Shown here one piece after another: positions 8,628 through 18,054 of a stretch of 45,467 bases of DNA (position 1 is the first letter of the stretch; every line of letters begins with the position of its first letter). Source of the DNA: Acidobacteriota bacterium (GTDB taxonomy: Bacteria; Acidobacteriota; Vicinamibacteria; Vicinamibacterales; CAVVIG01); NCBI GenBank assembly GCA_003222535.1, contig QHWJ01000228.1:1-45467 (forward strand), read 5' to 3'. Below the pieces are notes generated by a model that was not told the DNA's origin, searched no databases, and was given only the letters and a program-made list of their open reading frames with translations. Both the position numbers and the translations under genes were made by a program.

Positions 8628-9524
8628 TCACGATCCTGCGCGGCCTCCGGGCCACTTCAGATCGGCTTTGCCATCGCGAGCGGCAGGCTCGCGGAGGCGT
8701 GCGCGGGCCGGTCTGGCTCGTGTCGGCAACCCCCCATTTGCAACCGATCGGCCATGCTTTTCCAATCGGTCGAGTGTCTCTGGACTTGTGTCGTCGCCGG
8801 CTTTGCGGTAGTCGATCGCCTTCATGTTGATGAATTCGCACATCTCGTGCAAACGTGAATGGATTCTAAAGCCTACGCGTTCGACGAGCACCTCAGCCAA
8901 TGACTTCTCATCCGGATCTCTGTCGAGGTAATTGGTCGTGAAAACGGTCAGACGCCGTTCGTTATACCGCGTGTTGATTATCAGATTCATCGTTTCTTCA
9001 ACCCACTCCGAGGTTTTTTCAGCACCCAAATCATCCAACACCAGGATTTGCGCCTCGATCACGGGTCTGATGACTCCGAATTCCGTCGCTCGCACGACCG
9101 GGTTGTACGTCTCGCGAATCAACCTCAGAAGCTCACGGACGTCAAAGAACAATCCGCTCGCGCCAGTGCGTTGGATGATCTCCTTCAGCACCGCCGTAGC
9201 AAGGTGCGTCTTACCGACGCCCGGAACACCTATGAGCAGCAGACCCTTGTCCACTACGGGGAACGCTGACACGAAAGCCCGGCACTTCTGAACCGCTTGA
9301 ATGAGCGAGTCTGTGTCAGTTCGAAAGGCATCTAGATCGCATTTCTTGTACCGAGGGGGAATCCGCGCCTGCGACAAACGTTGGGCTGTCCGATTCTCGC
9401 GCCAGCAGTCGCAGCGGACGACGCGGCGCACACCCGTCCCGGCGCCGTCCTGAATGGGCTTCCAGCCCGTGTCGTCGCACAGCGGACAAGGCATCCCTGG
9501 AATCCCCCGACCCACTCGACCCAC
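8628..9524 (-). CDS. DnaC/IstB-like AAA+ ATP-binding protein with N-terminal zinc finger
   Basis: 298 residues. An N-terminal zinc-binding module (Cys13, Cys16, Cys38, Cys40: CPLCDDTGW ... CDC) precedes a RecA/AAA+ domain with Walker A GVPGVGKT (99-106), Walker B ILVLDDLGA (160-168) and a sensor/arginine-finger segment GFRIHSRLHEM. This is the architecture of DnaC/DnaI helicase loaders rather than of IS21 IstB, and no IstA transposase is next to it. Residues beyond ~255 (rich in Arg/Ala/Pro) look like read-through into repeat DNA containing the hairpin GCGAGC-GGCAG-GCTCGC, so the functional protein may end earlier in evolutionary terms. The start may be 9524 or the second Met at 9494, since 9495-9524 is again a short repeat. 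Confidence 0.82.
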   Translation of the reverse strand: MGRVGRGIPGMPCPLCDDTGWKPIQDGAGTGVRRVVRCDCWRENRTAQRLSQARIPPRYKKCDLDAFRTDTDSLIQAVQKCRAFVSAFPVVDKGLLLIGVPGVGKTHLATAVLKEIIQRTGASGLFFDVRELLRLIRETYNPVVRATEFGVIRPVIEAQILVLDDLGAEKTSEWVEETMNLIINTRYNERRLTVFTTNYLDRDPDEKSLAEVLVERVGFRIHSRLHEMCEFINMKAIDYRKAGDDTSPETLDRLEKHGRSVANGGLPTRARPARARLREPAARDGKADLKWPGGRAGS

Positions 9525-9537
9525 TAAGGCGCCAGCG

Positions 9538-10308
9538 TCAGTTCAAATGGCTGCGCAACTTCGCGCTGCGCCGCAGCTTATCCTTCGCGCGTGACTCGAT
9601 CTGCCGCACGCGCTCGCGCGACAGGTGCAGCCGGTCGCCGATCTCCTGCAGCGTGCGCGGCTGGTCGTCTTCGAGGCCGAAACGCAGCCCCACGATCTCG
9701 CGCTCCTTGCCGTCGAGATCACAGAGGGCGGCCTGGAGCCCGGCGAGATCGGCCCGATGAATCATCTCGTCCTCGATCGGCGTGACGCCGTCCTGCTCGA
9801 TGAGGTCGCCGAGCTCGGGGGAGGAGCCACCGTGACGGGTATTCGCGGCGCCGCCGATCCCGATCGGCTCGCTCAACGAGACGTCCGCGCCGCCGCCCGG
9901 CCCCCGGCGCAGCGTGAAAAAGAGCTTCGGCGGGAACGAGAACGCGCGCGTCTGATCGGCGAGGACGTGCATCATCGACTCGCGCACCCACCAGACCGCG
10001 TACGTGATGAACTTCACGTTGTGCGACGGATCGAACCGGTGCGCCGCTTCGATGAGCCCGAGGTTGCCTTCGTGAATCAGGTCGAGGAAGGAGACGCCGA
10101 GCCCCCGGTACCGCTTGGCGAAGGAGACGACGAACCGCAGGTTGGCTTCGACCAGGCGCGTGACCGCTGCTTCGTCGCGGTCGTCGTGGATGCGATGCGT
10201 GAGCGCGCGCTCCTCGTCGACGGTCAGCCGCGGCAGCTTCGCGATCTCGCGCAGGTAAGCCGTCAGCGTGCCCGTGTTGGCGTCGAACGCCCCATGCCGT
10301 CTCGACAC
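9538..10308 (-). CDS. Sigma-70 family factor lacking region 3
   Basis: 256 residues. Region 1.2/2 is complete (EANLRFVVSFAKRYRGLGVSF, DLIHEGNLGLIEAAHRFD, FITYAVWWVRESM), as is region 4 (LDGKEREIVGLRFGLEDDQPRTLQEIGDRLHLSRERVRQIESRAKDKL), so it is a group-2 type primary-like sigma factor. Between residue 123 and the VSLSEPIG segment (143-150) only ~20 residues remain where this family normally has ~60 forming region 3, the extended -10 reading domain. The sequence is otherwise well conserved, which argues against a dead gene. hspR-dnaJ-dnaK lie immediately upstream, separated by a REP, so a role in stress transcription is possible but only inferred. Confidence 0.88.
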   Translation of the reverse strand: MSRRHGAFDANTGTLTAYLREIAKLPRLTVDEERALTHRIHDDRDEAAVTRLVEANLRFVVSFAKRYRGLGVSFLDLIHEGNLGLIEAAHRFDPSHNVKFITYAVWWVRESMMHVLADQTRAFSFPPKLFFTLRRGPGGGADVSLSEPIGIGGAANTRHGGSSPELGDLIEQDGVTPIEDEMIHRADLAGLQAALCDLDGKEREIVGLRFGLEDDQPRTLQEIGDRLHLSRERVRQIESRAKDKLRRSAKLRSHLN

Positions 10309-10325
10309 GCGATGAGCATACTACG

Positions 10326-10366
10326 GTCCGGCTGAAGCCGGACTCTACTTTTGCTGAAGCCGGACT
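10326..10366. repeat. CTGAA-loop REP between hspR and sigma factor
   Basis: Perfect palindrome GTCCGGCTGAAGCCGGAC (10326-10343), then a second half-copy GCTGAAGCCGGAC (10353-10365). It is identical in core to the REPs that flank the RAYT gene near 39.8 kb. Confidence 0.85.
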
Positions 10367-10372
10367 CCACTC

Positions 10373-10792
10373 TTACTTCTGTGTTTTGATTTTCAGGTTT
10401 TCACTTTCGCGCGGTTGCGCGCGAACGAGGTCCGTCGGCGAGGACTTGACGAGCGCGGTCGAGAGGCGCTGCTCCCAATCGTCGATGCCGCGCGCCATCT
10501 CGCCCTTCACATATTCCATGAACTCGTTGACTTCGTGCTGCATCTGGTCGATTTTCCGGCGCATGTTGAGAATGATCTCCACGCCGGCCAGGTTGACGCC
10601 CAGATCTCGGGTAAGTGACAGAATCGTCTCGAGCTGCTCGAGGTCCTCTTCGGAGTAGAGTCGCGTGTTGCCGTCGGTTCGAGACGGCTTCAGCAGACCT
10701 TCACGCTCGTACAGGCGCAGCGTCTGCGGGTGGATATTGTACTTCTGCGCCACCGCGCTGATCATGTAATACGCTTTGCCGGTTTTCTTCAT
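10373..10792 (-). CDS. hspR: HspR, MerR-family heat-shock repressor
   Basis: 139 residues. The N-terminal winged HTH reads YYMISAVAQKYNIHPQTLRLYEREGLLKPSRTDGNTRLYSEEDLEQLETI, the exact HspR pattern, followed by the effector helix segment LTRDLGVNLAGVEIIL and a coiled-coil. HspR represses dnaK operons in actinobacteria and several other phyla, working with DnaK as co-repressor. It is the last gene of dnaK-dnaJ-hspR (12-nt gap to dnaJ), as expected for autoregulation. The C-terminal tail (SENLKIKTQK) is unremarkable. Start ATG at 10792; a second Met lies 9 codons in. Confidence 0.93.
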   Translation of the reverse strand: MKKTGKAYYMISAVAQKYNIHPQTLRLYEREGLLKPSRTDGNTRLYSEEDLEQLETILSLTRDLGVNLAGVEIILNMRRKIDQMQHEVNEFMEYVKGEMARGIDDWEQRLSTALVKSSPTDLVRAQPRESENLKIKTQK

Positions 10793-10804
10793 GGATACCG
10801 ACGC

Positions 10805-11932
10805 CTACAGGCTTTTTCCTTTGTCTTCTTGGTGTCCTTCGTGTTGGATCAGCGCCTCTCGTACATCGTCGCTGTTGATCCGTCCGAACTCCCTCAGCAA
10901 CTCCTTCGACCGCTCATCGAGCAGCCTCGGCAGCACCAGCCGGACCACGACCACGAGGTCGCCGCGCCGTCCGTCGCGCGGCGAGGGCACGCCCCGTTCG
11001 CGCACCCGGAAGCGCTGGCCCGACTGTGTGCCAGGCGGCACGCGAAGCCGCGCCGGGCCGTCTATCGACGGCACTTCGATCTTCGCGCCAAGCCCCGCTT
11101 CATGGATCGCGATTGGCACGGTCAGCAGCAGATCGTCGCCGTCGCGCTCGAAGAGCGGATGCGGCTCGACCCGCACCGTGATGTACAGATCGCCGGTCTC
11201 GCCGCCGTTGCGGCCGACGTGCCCCTTGCCCGGAACGCGGATGCGCGCGCCGTCGGCGAGGCCAGGCGGCACGCCGATCGTCAGCGATTCGGTTCGCATC
11301 TCGACCTGTTGGCCGCCGCAGGTCGGACAGTGCGATTGCTGCTGCCGTCCCGTCCCGCCGCAGTGCGCACACGGCTTGGAAAACACCATGTGACCGCGCG
11401 CCGACTTCACCACTCCCGCGCCGTGACACTGGAGGCAGCGCGTTTCGCTCACGTGCAGCCGCCCGGCGCCTTGACATGTCCGGCACGCCTCCTGGCGGGT
11501 GAGCGTGAGGGTCCGCTGGCCGCCGCGCATCACCTCTTCGAGATCGAGCGTCACGGCCTGATGCAGGTCGACGCCCCGCTCCGGTGTCCCATCTCCGCGG
11601 CGCGCCTCGCGATGATGGAGGACGTCCGCGAAGAGATCGCCAAAAGTGGGCGCGTCGGTGCCGTGGACGCTGATCGTGAAATCGAAGCCCTCGAACCCGA
11701 AGGTCGAGGCGCCCTCGTTCTGCGCGGTCGATCCGGTCGTGTCGTAACGCCGGCGGCGTTCGGCATCGCTCAGCGTCTCGTACGCTTCCGCGATCTGACG
11801 GAACTGGGCGGCCGCCATCCGGTCACCGGGATTGATGTCCGGATGGTATTTCCGCGCAAGGCGCTTGTACGCGCGCTTGACGTCGGCAAGCGTGGCCGCC
11901 CGCTCCAGTCCGAGGAGGACGTATAGATCCAT
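10805..11932 (-). CDS. dnaJ: DnaJ co-chaperone
   Basis: 375 residues. J-domain at 1-65 with the HPD tripeptide (KYHPDINPGD), a short G/F-like linker, then four zinc-finger repeats CRTCQGAG, CLQCHGAG, CAHCGGTG and CPTCGGQQ (the fourth degenerate after the second Cys pair), and the two beta-rich substrate-binding domains. It stimulates DnaK ATPase and delivers substrates. The gene is 18 nt after dnaK and 12 nt before hspR. Its last ~12 residues (HEGHQEDKGKSL) are encoded by a degenerate 9-bp repeat, so the C-terminus has probably been extended or replaced by repeat DNA. No grpE is nearby. Confidence 0.94.
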   Translation of the reverse strand: MDLYVLLGLERAATLADVKRAYKRLARKYHPDINPGDRMAAAQFRQIAEAYETLSDAERRRRYDTTGSTAQNEGASTFGFEGFDFTISVHGTDAPTFGDLFADVLHHREARRGDGTPERGVDLHQAVTLDLEEVMRGGQRTLTLTRQEACRTCQGAGRLHVSETRCLQCHGAGVVKSARGHMVFSKPCAHCGGTGRQQQSHCPTCGGQQVEMRTESLTIGVPPGLADGARIRVPGKGHVGRNGGETGDLYITVRVEPHPLFERDGDDLLLTVPIAIHEAGLGAKIEVPSIDGPARLRVPPGTQSGQRFRVRERGVPSPRDGRRGDLVVVVRLVLPRLLDERSKELLREFGRINSDDVREALIQHEGHQEDKGKSL

Positions 11933-11950
11933 GAGACGGCAGCGTTCGGA

Positions 11951-13882
<1,932 letters not shown>

Positions 13883-13940
13883 CTAGTGACCTCGCGCGTG
13901 GCCCCCGAGGGGACGAAAAGAAGGGTCTGATATTCGTTCA

Positions 13941-13969
13941 AGTATAAAAGTTGAGTGAGATGTTGTAAA
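13941..13969 (-). promoter_or_regulatory. dnaK promoter with overlapping inverted repeat
   Basis: On the minus strand: -35 TTTACA (13964-13969), 17-bp spacer, -10 TATACT (13941-13946). Transcription would start near 13934, about 52 nt before the dnaK ATG. The -10 is embedded in TCAA-N9-TTGA (ACTCAAC...CTTGAAC). The half-sites resemble those of the HspR-binding HAIR element (CTTGAGT-N7-ACTCAAG) but in the opposite order, so an HspR site here is an inference. Confidence 0.7.
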
Positions 13970-13997
13970 TCTCGTCGCACTCGAGCCGTAAAGCCCA

Positions 13998-14006
13998 TGT
14001 TATACT
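13998..14006 (+). promoter_or_regulatory. Extended -10 promoter for the FecR/DUF6600 gene
   Basis: TG-T-TATACT (13998-14006) is an extended -10 element, 44 nt upstream of the ATG at 14050. No good -35 is present 17 nt upstream, which fits extended -10 use. It is divergent from the dnaK promoter. Confidence 0.5.
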
Positions 14007-14049
14007 GCCTTTGCCAGTCAGTCCTGCCTTTCAGCATTGAAGGGACCGC

Positions 14050-15585
14050 ATGTCTCGTCCCGCGGTCGGATCGGTTCTTCGATTCGTTCTCGGCTCCGTT
14101 GTCGCCGTCGCGATCGGTGGTGTCGCACGTGCGCAGGAGCCGCTGCCGCCGGCCTATCTTGCGGTCGTCGAGGGCACCGCCACGCTCGAGCGCGACGGTG
14201 AAGCGCAGCCTGCGGTCGTCAACATGCCGTTCGTGCCGGGTGATCGTCTGCGGACGGCCGCCGGACGCGTCGAGATCGATTTCCCCGACGGGACGACGAT
14301 CGAGGTCGCCGCGTACTCTGAAGTCGAGGCGGTCTCGCCCACGAGGGTCCGCGTGGTCGCGGGCACGATCGATCACCTTCAACGATCCCCCGCGGCCGCT
14401 GTGGAAACCGCCTCCGCGGCGTATCTGCCGCAGGATCTTCGGCAGTACGGCAGCGCGCTCGATCGGAACGGCTCGTGGCAGAACACTGCGCCGTACGGTT
14501 ACGTGTGGTATCCGACAGTCGCGCCGGATTGGCGCCCCTACTACTACGGCTCATGGGCGCCAGTGCCCCCGTACGGCTGGACGTGGATTGGTGTGGATAC
14601 CTGGTCTTGGCCGACGCATCACTATGGCCGCTGGGGGTACGGGCGCAACGCGTGGTTCTGGATCCCCGGGCGCACCTGGGGCAGCGCGTGGGTATCCTGG
14701 GCGTCCGCCACCGACTACGTGAGCTGGTGTCCACTTGGCTACGATGGTCGTCCGGTCTTCGGGTACTCTGTCTTCGGTTCGGACTCCGGCGCACGATTCA
14801 GGACGGGAATGGATCCCGCCTGGCGCGGATGGACCGTGATGTCCCGCGGGCAATTCGGCGCGCGCGGCGCCTATGCTCCACGCTACGAGGTGGACCCGCG
14901 CAGGATCGCGTCGAACACGCCGTTCATCGTACAGGCACACGCCCCTGTTGCGTTGCCGCACGCCGGATCGGGTGGCATCGTGACTTCCCCCGGCCGATCG
15001 GCGGGTCTTGCGGTACCGCGTGTCGGCGTCCGTGAACCGGTCGTCCCCGGTCGTGCCCGCGATCCCCGGTCCGCGCCAACCGCGACGCCGACGACGACCG
15101 ACGACCGGCGACCGGGCGACTACAGACGCGGCGGTGCCGTGGCGATGCCGCGCGTGGAGACGCCGCGCGCTGAGATGCGACGCGCCCCCGAAGCGCCGCC
15201 CGCGAGCGCGCCCGGGCCGACGCTCGCAGGCGCGCAGGCCGCACCGGTGGCGACGCCGCAGCCGTCAACCGGTGATCGCCCACCGCCGGCCGCTTCCCGG
15301 CCTCCGGCGGCCGACTCTCGACGTGACGATGGGTCTCGACGAGCGCCGTCCTATGGCGCGCCGTCGCGCTCGGCGCAACCCGAGCGCGCAGCTCCCGCGG
15401 AACGCGCCGCTCCTCCTGCTGAACGTCCGGCACCCACCGAGCGATCCGCGCCACGATCGGCGGCGCCTCCCGAAAGAGCCGCGCCGCCACCGCGCAGCGC
15501 GCCGGCGGGAGCCCCTCACGAAGGCAACGCCCGCGAGCGATCCGGAGGCGGGGCGGCGCCCGCCGGAGCTCGCCGGCCACGTTAG
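14050..15585 (+). CDS. FecR-domain / DUF6600 secreted protein with disordered tail
   Basis: 511 residues. Signal peptide ending ...GGVARA before QEPLPP. Residues ~38-120 are FecR-like (VEGTATLERDG, FVPGDRLRTAAGRVEIDFPDGTTIEVA). Residues ~140-250 are Tyr/Trp-rich repeats (YGYVWYPTVAPDWRPYYYG, YGWTWIGVDTWSW, HYGRWGYGRNAWFWIPG) of the DUF6600 type common in Acidobacteriota and Myxococcota. From about 340 to the end it is low-complexity Pro/Ala/Arg with many PER/AERA repeats, likely disordered. The protein is probably periplasmic or surface-exposed, but its role is unknown. It shares a divergent promoter region with dnaK; PBP1A follows after a heptamer array. Confidence 0.85.
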   Translation: MSRPAVGSVLRFVLGSVVAVAIGGVARAQEPLPPAYLAVVEGTATLERDGEAQPAVVNMPFVPGDRLRTAAGRVEIDFPDGTTIEVAAYSEVEAVSPTRVRVVAGTIDHLQRSPAAAVETASAAYLPQDLRQYGSALDRNGSWQNTAPYGYVWYPTVAPDWRPYYYGSWAPVPPYGWTWIGVDTWSWPTHHYGRWGYGRNAWFWIPGRTWGSAWVSWASATDYVSWCPLGYDGRPVFGYSVFGSDSGARFRTGMDPAWRGWTVMSRGQFGARGAYAPRYEVDPRRIASNTPFIVQAHAPVALPHAGSGGIVTSPGRSAGLAVPRVGVREPVVPGRARDPRSAPTATPTTTDDRRPGDYRRGGAVAMPRVETPRAEMRRAPEAPPASAPGPTLAGAQAAPVATPQPSTGDRPPPAASRPPAADSRRDDGSRRAPSYGAPSRSAQPERAAPAERAAPPAERPAPTERSAPRSAAPPERAAPPPRSAPAGAPHEGNARERSGGGAAPAGARRPR

Positions 15586-15595
15586 AATGGCGGAT

Positions 15596-15676
15596 GGCGC
15601 ATGGCTAAGGGCTAAGGGCTAATAACCATCAGCCATCAGCCATCAGCCATCAACCATCAGCCATCAGCCATTAAAA
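15596..15676. repeat. Heptamer arrays in inverted arrangement before PBP1A
   Basis: ATGGCTAAGGGCTAAGGGCTAA-type units (15596-15622) are followed by AGCCATC units (15628-15674), i.e. the complement of GATGGCT. The two arms can pair imperfectly. The heptamers reach within 4 nt of the PBP1A start codon, leaving no classical Shine-Dalgarno. Confidence 0.78.
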
Positions 15677-15677
15677 G

Positions 15678-17975
15678 ATGCCTCACGTCGTCATCCGGGT
15701 AGCCCGCAACGCCGGCATCGTTGCGCTGTTCATCGTCGCGGCGGCGCTCGGCATTCTGAGCGGCGTCCTCTTCGCCTACGCCGGCGATCTGCCGCAGGTT
15801 TCCGCGCTCGACAACTACTCGCCGAGCACGATCACGCGCATCTACTCCAGCGGAGGGCAGGTGATCGGCGAGTTCGCCACGCAGCGGCGCGTGGTGGTCG
15901 GCTACGACGACATCAACCGGGTGCTCCGCGAGGCGATCATCGCCACCGAGGATGCGGAGTTCGACCGCCACTTCGGCGTGAACATCTGGCGCATTTTCGT
16001 CGCGGCGGTGACCGACGTCGTCGAACGACGGCGCGCGCAAGGCGCCAGCACGCTGACGCAGCAGCTCGCCCGCAACCTGAAGGACCAGTTCGGCCTCACC
16101 GCCGAAAAGTCGTTCGAGCGGAAAATCCGGGAGGCGATCCTCGCAATCCAGATCGAGAAGCGGTACACGAAGAAAGAGATCTTCACGATCTACTGCAATC
16201 AGATGTACCTCGGGCACGGCGCGTACGGCGTCGAAGCGGCGTCACGGCTGTACTTCCAGAAGTCGAACAAGCAATTGTCGCTCGAGGAAGCGGCGCTCAT
16301 TGCCGGCATCTTCCAGACGCCCGAGCGGCAGAGCCCCTTCGTCGACATGAAGCGCGCGACCCAGCGGCGCAACCTCGTGCTGCAACGGATGGCCGACGAG
16401 CGCTACATCACCCAGGTGCAGGCTGACACGGCGAAGCAGAAGCCGATCGTCACGCGCGGTCAGCCGAATCAGCCGCCCGGCATCGCGCCGTTCTTCGTCG
16501 AGGAGGTGCGCAAGCACCTCGAGCGCCAGTACGGCGCGAAGATGCTCTACGAGAATGGCCTCGCGGTGCGGACGACGCTGGATGTGGCGATGCAGGAGGC
16601 AGCCAACCGCGCGCTGGAGCACGGCTTGCGCACCATCGACAAGCGCCATGGCTATCGAAAGCCGAGGCGCAACGTGATGGCCGAGGGGCACACACTCGAG
16701 GGCTTCAAAGACGACCGGTGGAACCGGCCCTTCGCCGCCGGCGACGTCGTGCCCGCCGTCGTCATCACCGCGCCGAAGGCCGGCGCCGCGCGCCTCCGGA
16801 TCGGGCGCTTCCACGCGGACATCGCGAAAGACGGCTTCGCCTGGACGCACCGCGCGTCGGCCGCCGACCTCTTCAAGCCGGGCGATCTCGTCGAAGTCGC
16901 CGTCACCAGGCTGGACGAGGCCAGCGGCGCGGCGACAGCGACGCTGGAGCAGACGCCGGCGATCGAAGGCGCGATCCTCGCGATCGAGAATCGGACAGGC
17001 CAGATCAAGGCGATGGTCGGGGGCTGGAGCTTCAGCCGGAGCAAGTTCAACCGCGCGGTGCAGGCGTACCGGCAGTTGGGGTCGACCTTCAAGCCGATCG
17101 TCTACACCGCCGCGATCGATCGCGGCTTCACGCCTACGTCGATCCTCGTCGACGCGCCGGTCAGTTACGCGGCCGGGAACGGGCAGATCTACAGCCCGCA
17201 TAACTACGATCACAAATTCCAGGGCGCCATCACCCTGCGGTGGGCGCTCGAGGAGTCCCGCAACATCCCGGCGATCAAGATGATGGACACGCTGGGGCCG
17301 AAGAACGTCCTCGACTACGCCAGACGGTTCGGGTTCGAAGAGGACTTCCCACCGTATCTGCCGATTGCGCTCGGCGCCGGGGACGCCACGCTGCTCGAGG
17401 TGACGAGCGCGTACACGACGTTCCCGAATCAGGGCGTGCGGATGAAGCCATTCGGAGTGCTCACGGTGAAAGACCGCGAGGGCAACCTGCTCGAAGAGAA
17501 CCGCGCGGACCCGAGCGACGTCATCCGGGCGGACACGGCGTTCGTGATGACGAACCTGCTCCGCGGCGTGCTGATCCGCGGGACGGCGCTCAGGGCAGCC
17601 AGCCTCGCGGCAGAATGGCCGCTCGCCGGCAAGACCGGCACGGTGGACGAGAACACCGACGCGTGGTTCATCGGCTTCGATCCGGACATCACGGTCGGCG
17701 TGTGGGTGGGCAACGACGAGAAAAAATCACTCGGCGGCGATGAGCAGGGCGCCAAAGCGGCGCTGCCGATCTGGATGGAGCTCATGAAGGCCTACATCGA
17801 CGGCAGGCCCGACAAAGACGTTCCGCCGGAATTCGAGGCTCCCGGCAACATCGTCTTCCTGGCTGTGGACAAATCGAACGGGTCGGTGCTCCCCGCCGAG
17901 ACGCCGGGAGCGATCCACGAGGCGTTCATCTCGGGAACGCAGCCCGGCGCGAATTCATTCAGTAGACAGCCGTAG
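15678..17975 (+). CDS. mrcA: Class A penicillin-binding protein (PBP1A)
   Basis: 765 residues. An N-terminal membrane anchor (residues ~10-36) is followed by the GT51 transglycosylase domain with catalytic Glu91 in ATEDAEFDRHFG, QGASTLTQQLARNL and KYTKKEIF-like RYTKKEIFTIYCNQ. The transpeptidase domain has SxxK in GSTFKP (~468), SRN (~527) and GKTGT (~652). It polymerises lipid II and cross-links the peptidoglycan in the periplasm. An OB-like insert lies between the two domains. The gene is convergent with murJ across a long hairpin. Start ATG at 15678; the upstream sequence is heptamer repeat, so translation initiation may be weak or leaderless-like. Confidence 0.95.
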   Translation: MPHVVIRVARNAGIVALFIVAAALGILSGVLFAYAGDLPQVSALDNYSPSTITRIYSSGGQVIGEFATQRRVVVGYDDINRVLREAIIATEDAEFDRHFGVNIWRIFVAAVTDVVERRRAQGASTLTQQLARNLKDQFGLTAEKSFERKIREAILAIQIEKRYTKKEIFTIYCNQMYLGHGAYGVEAASRLYFQKSNKQLSLEEAALIAGIFQTPERQSPFVDMKRATQRRNLVLQRMADERYITQVQADTAKQKPIVTRGQPNQPPGIAPFFVEEVRKHLERQYGAKMLYENGLAVRTTLDVAMQEAANRALEHGLRTIDKRHGYRKPRRNVMAEGHTLEGFKDDRWNRPFAAGDVVPAVVITAPKAGAARLRIGRFHADIAKDGFAWTHRASAADLFKPGDLVEVAVTRLDEASGAATATLEQTPAIEGAILAIENRTGQIKAMVGGWSFSRSKFNRAVQAYRQLGSTFKPIVYTAAIDRGFTPTSILVDAPVSYAAGNGQIYSPHNYDHKFQGAITLRWALEESRNIPAIKMMDTLGPKNVLDYARRFGFEEDFPPYLPIALGAGDATLLEVTSAYTTFPNQGVRMKPFGVLTVKDREGNLLEENRADPSDVIRADTAFVMTNLLRGVLIRGTALRAASLAAEWPLAGKTGTVDENTDAWFIGFDPDITVGVWVGNDEKKSLGGDEQGAKAALPIWMELMKAYIDGRPDKDVPPEFEAPGNIVFLAVDKSNGSVLPAETPGAIHEAFISGTQPGANSFSRQP

Positions 17976-17979
17976 GTTC

Positions 17980-18054
17980 GAATTAAGAATTAAGAATTTG
18001 GAATTTGGAATGCGTGTTGCGAATTCCAAATTCCAAATTTCTAATTCCTAATTC
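17980..18054. terminator. Long hairpin of inverted heptamer arrays between PBP1A and murJ
   Basis: Left arm 17980-18014 (GAATTAA GAATTTG heptamers), loop TGTTGC (18015-18020), right arm 18021-18054, complementary over ~34 nt with few mismatches. It lies exactly between two convergent genes, with A/T-rich flanks, so a bidirectional terminator role is likely. The murJ stop codon TAG (18041-18043) is inside the right arm. Confidence 0.75.

Noticed and set aside
8628-9524. IS21 IstB and hence an insertion sequence
   Set aside because: No IstA gene or terminal inverted repeats, and the N-terminal zinc finger and context fit a DnaC-like loader.
13934-14000. Canonical HAIR or CIRCE operator before dnaK
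   Set aside because: Neither CTTGAGT-N7-ACTCAAG nor TTAGCACTC-N9-GAGTGCTAA is present; only a TCAA-N9-TTGA repeat is seen and it is reported as tentative.
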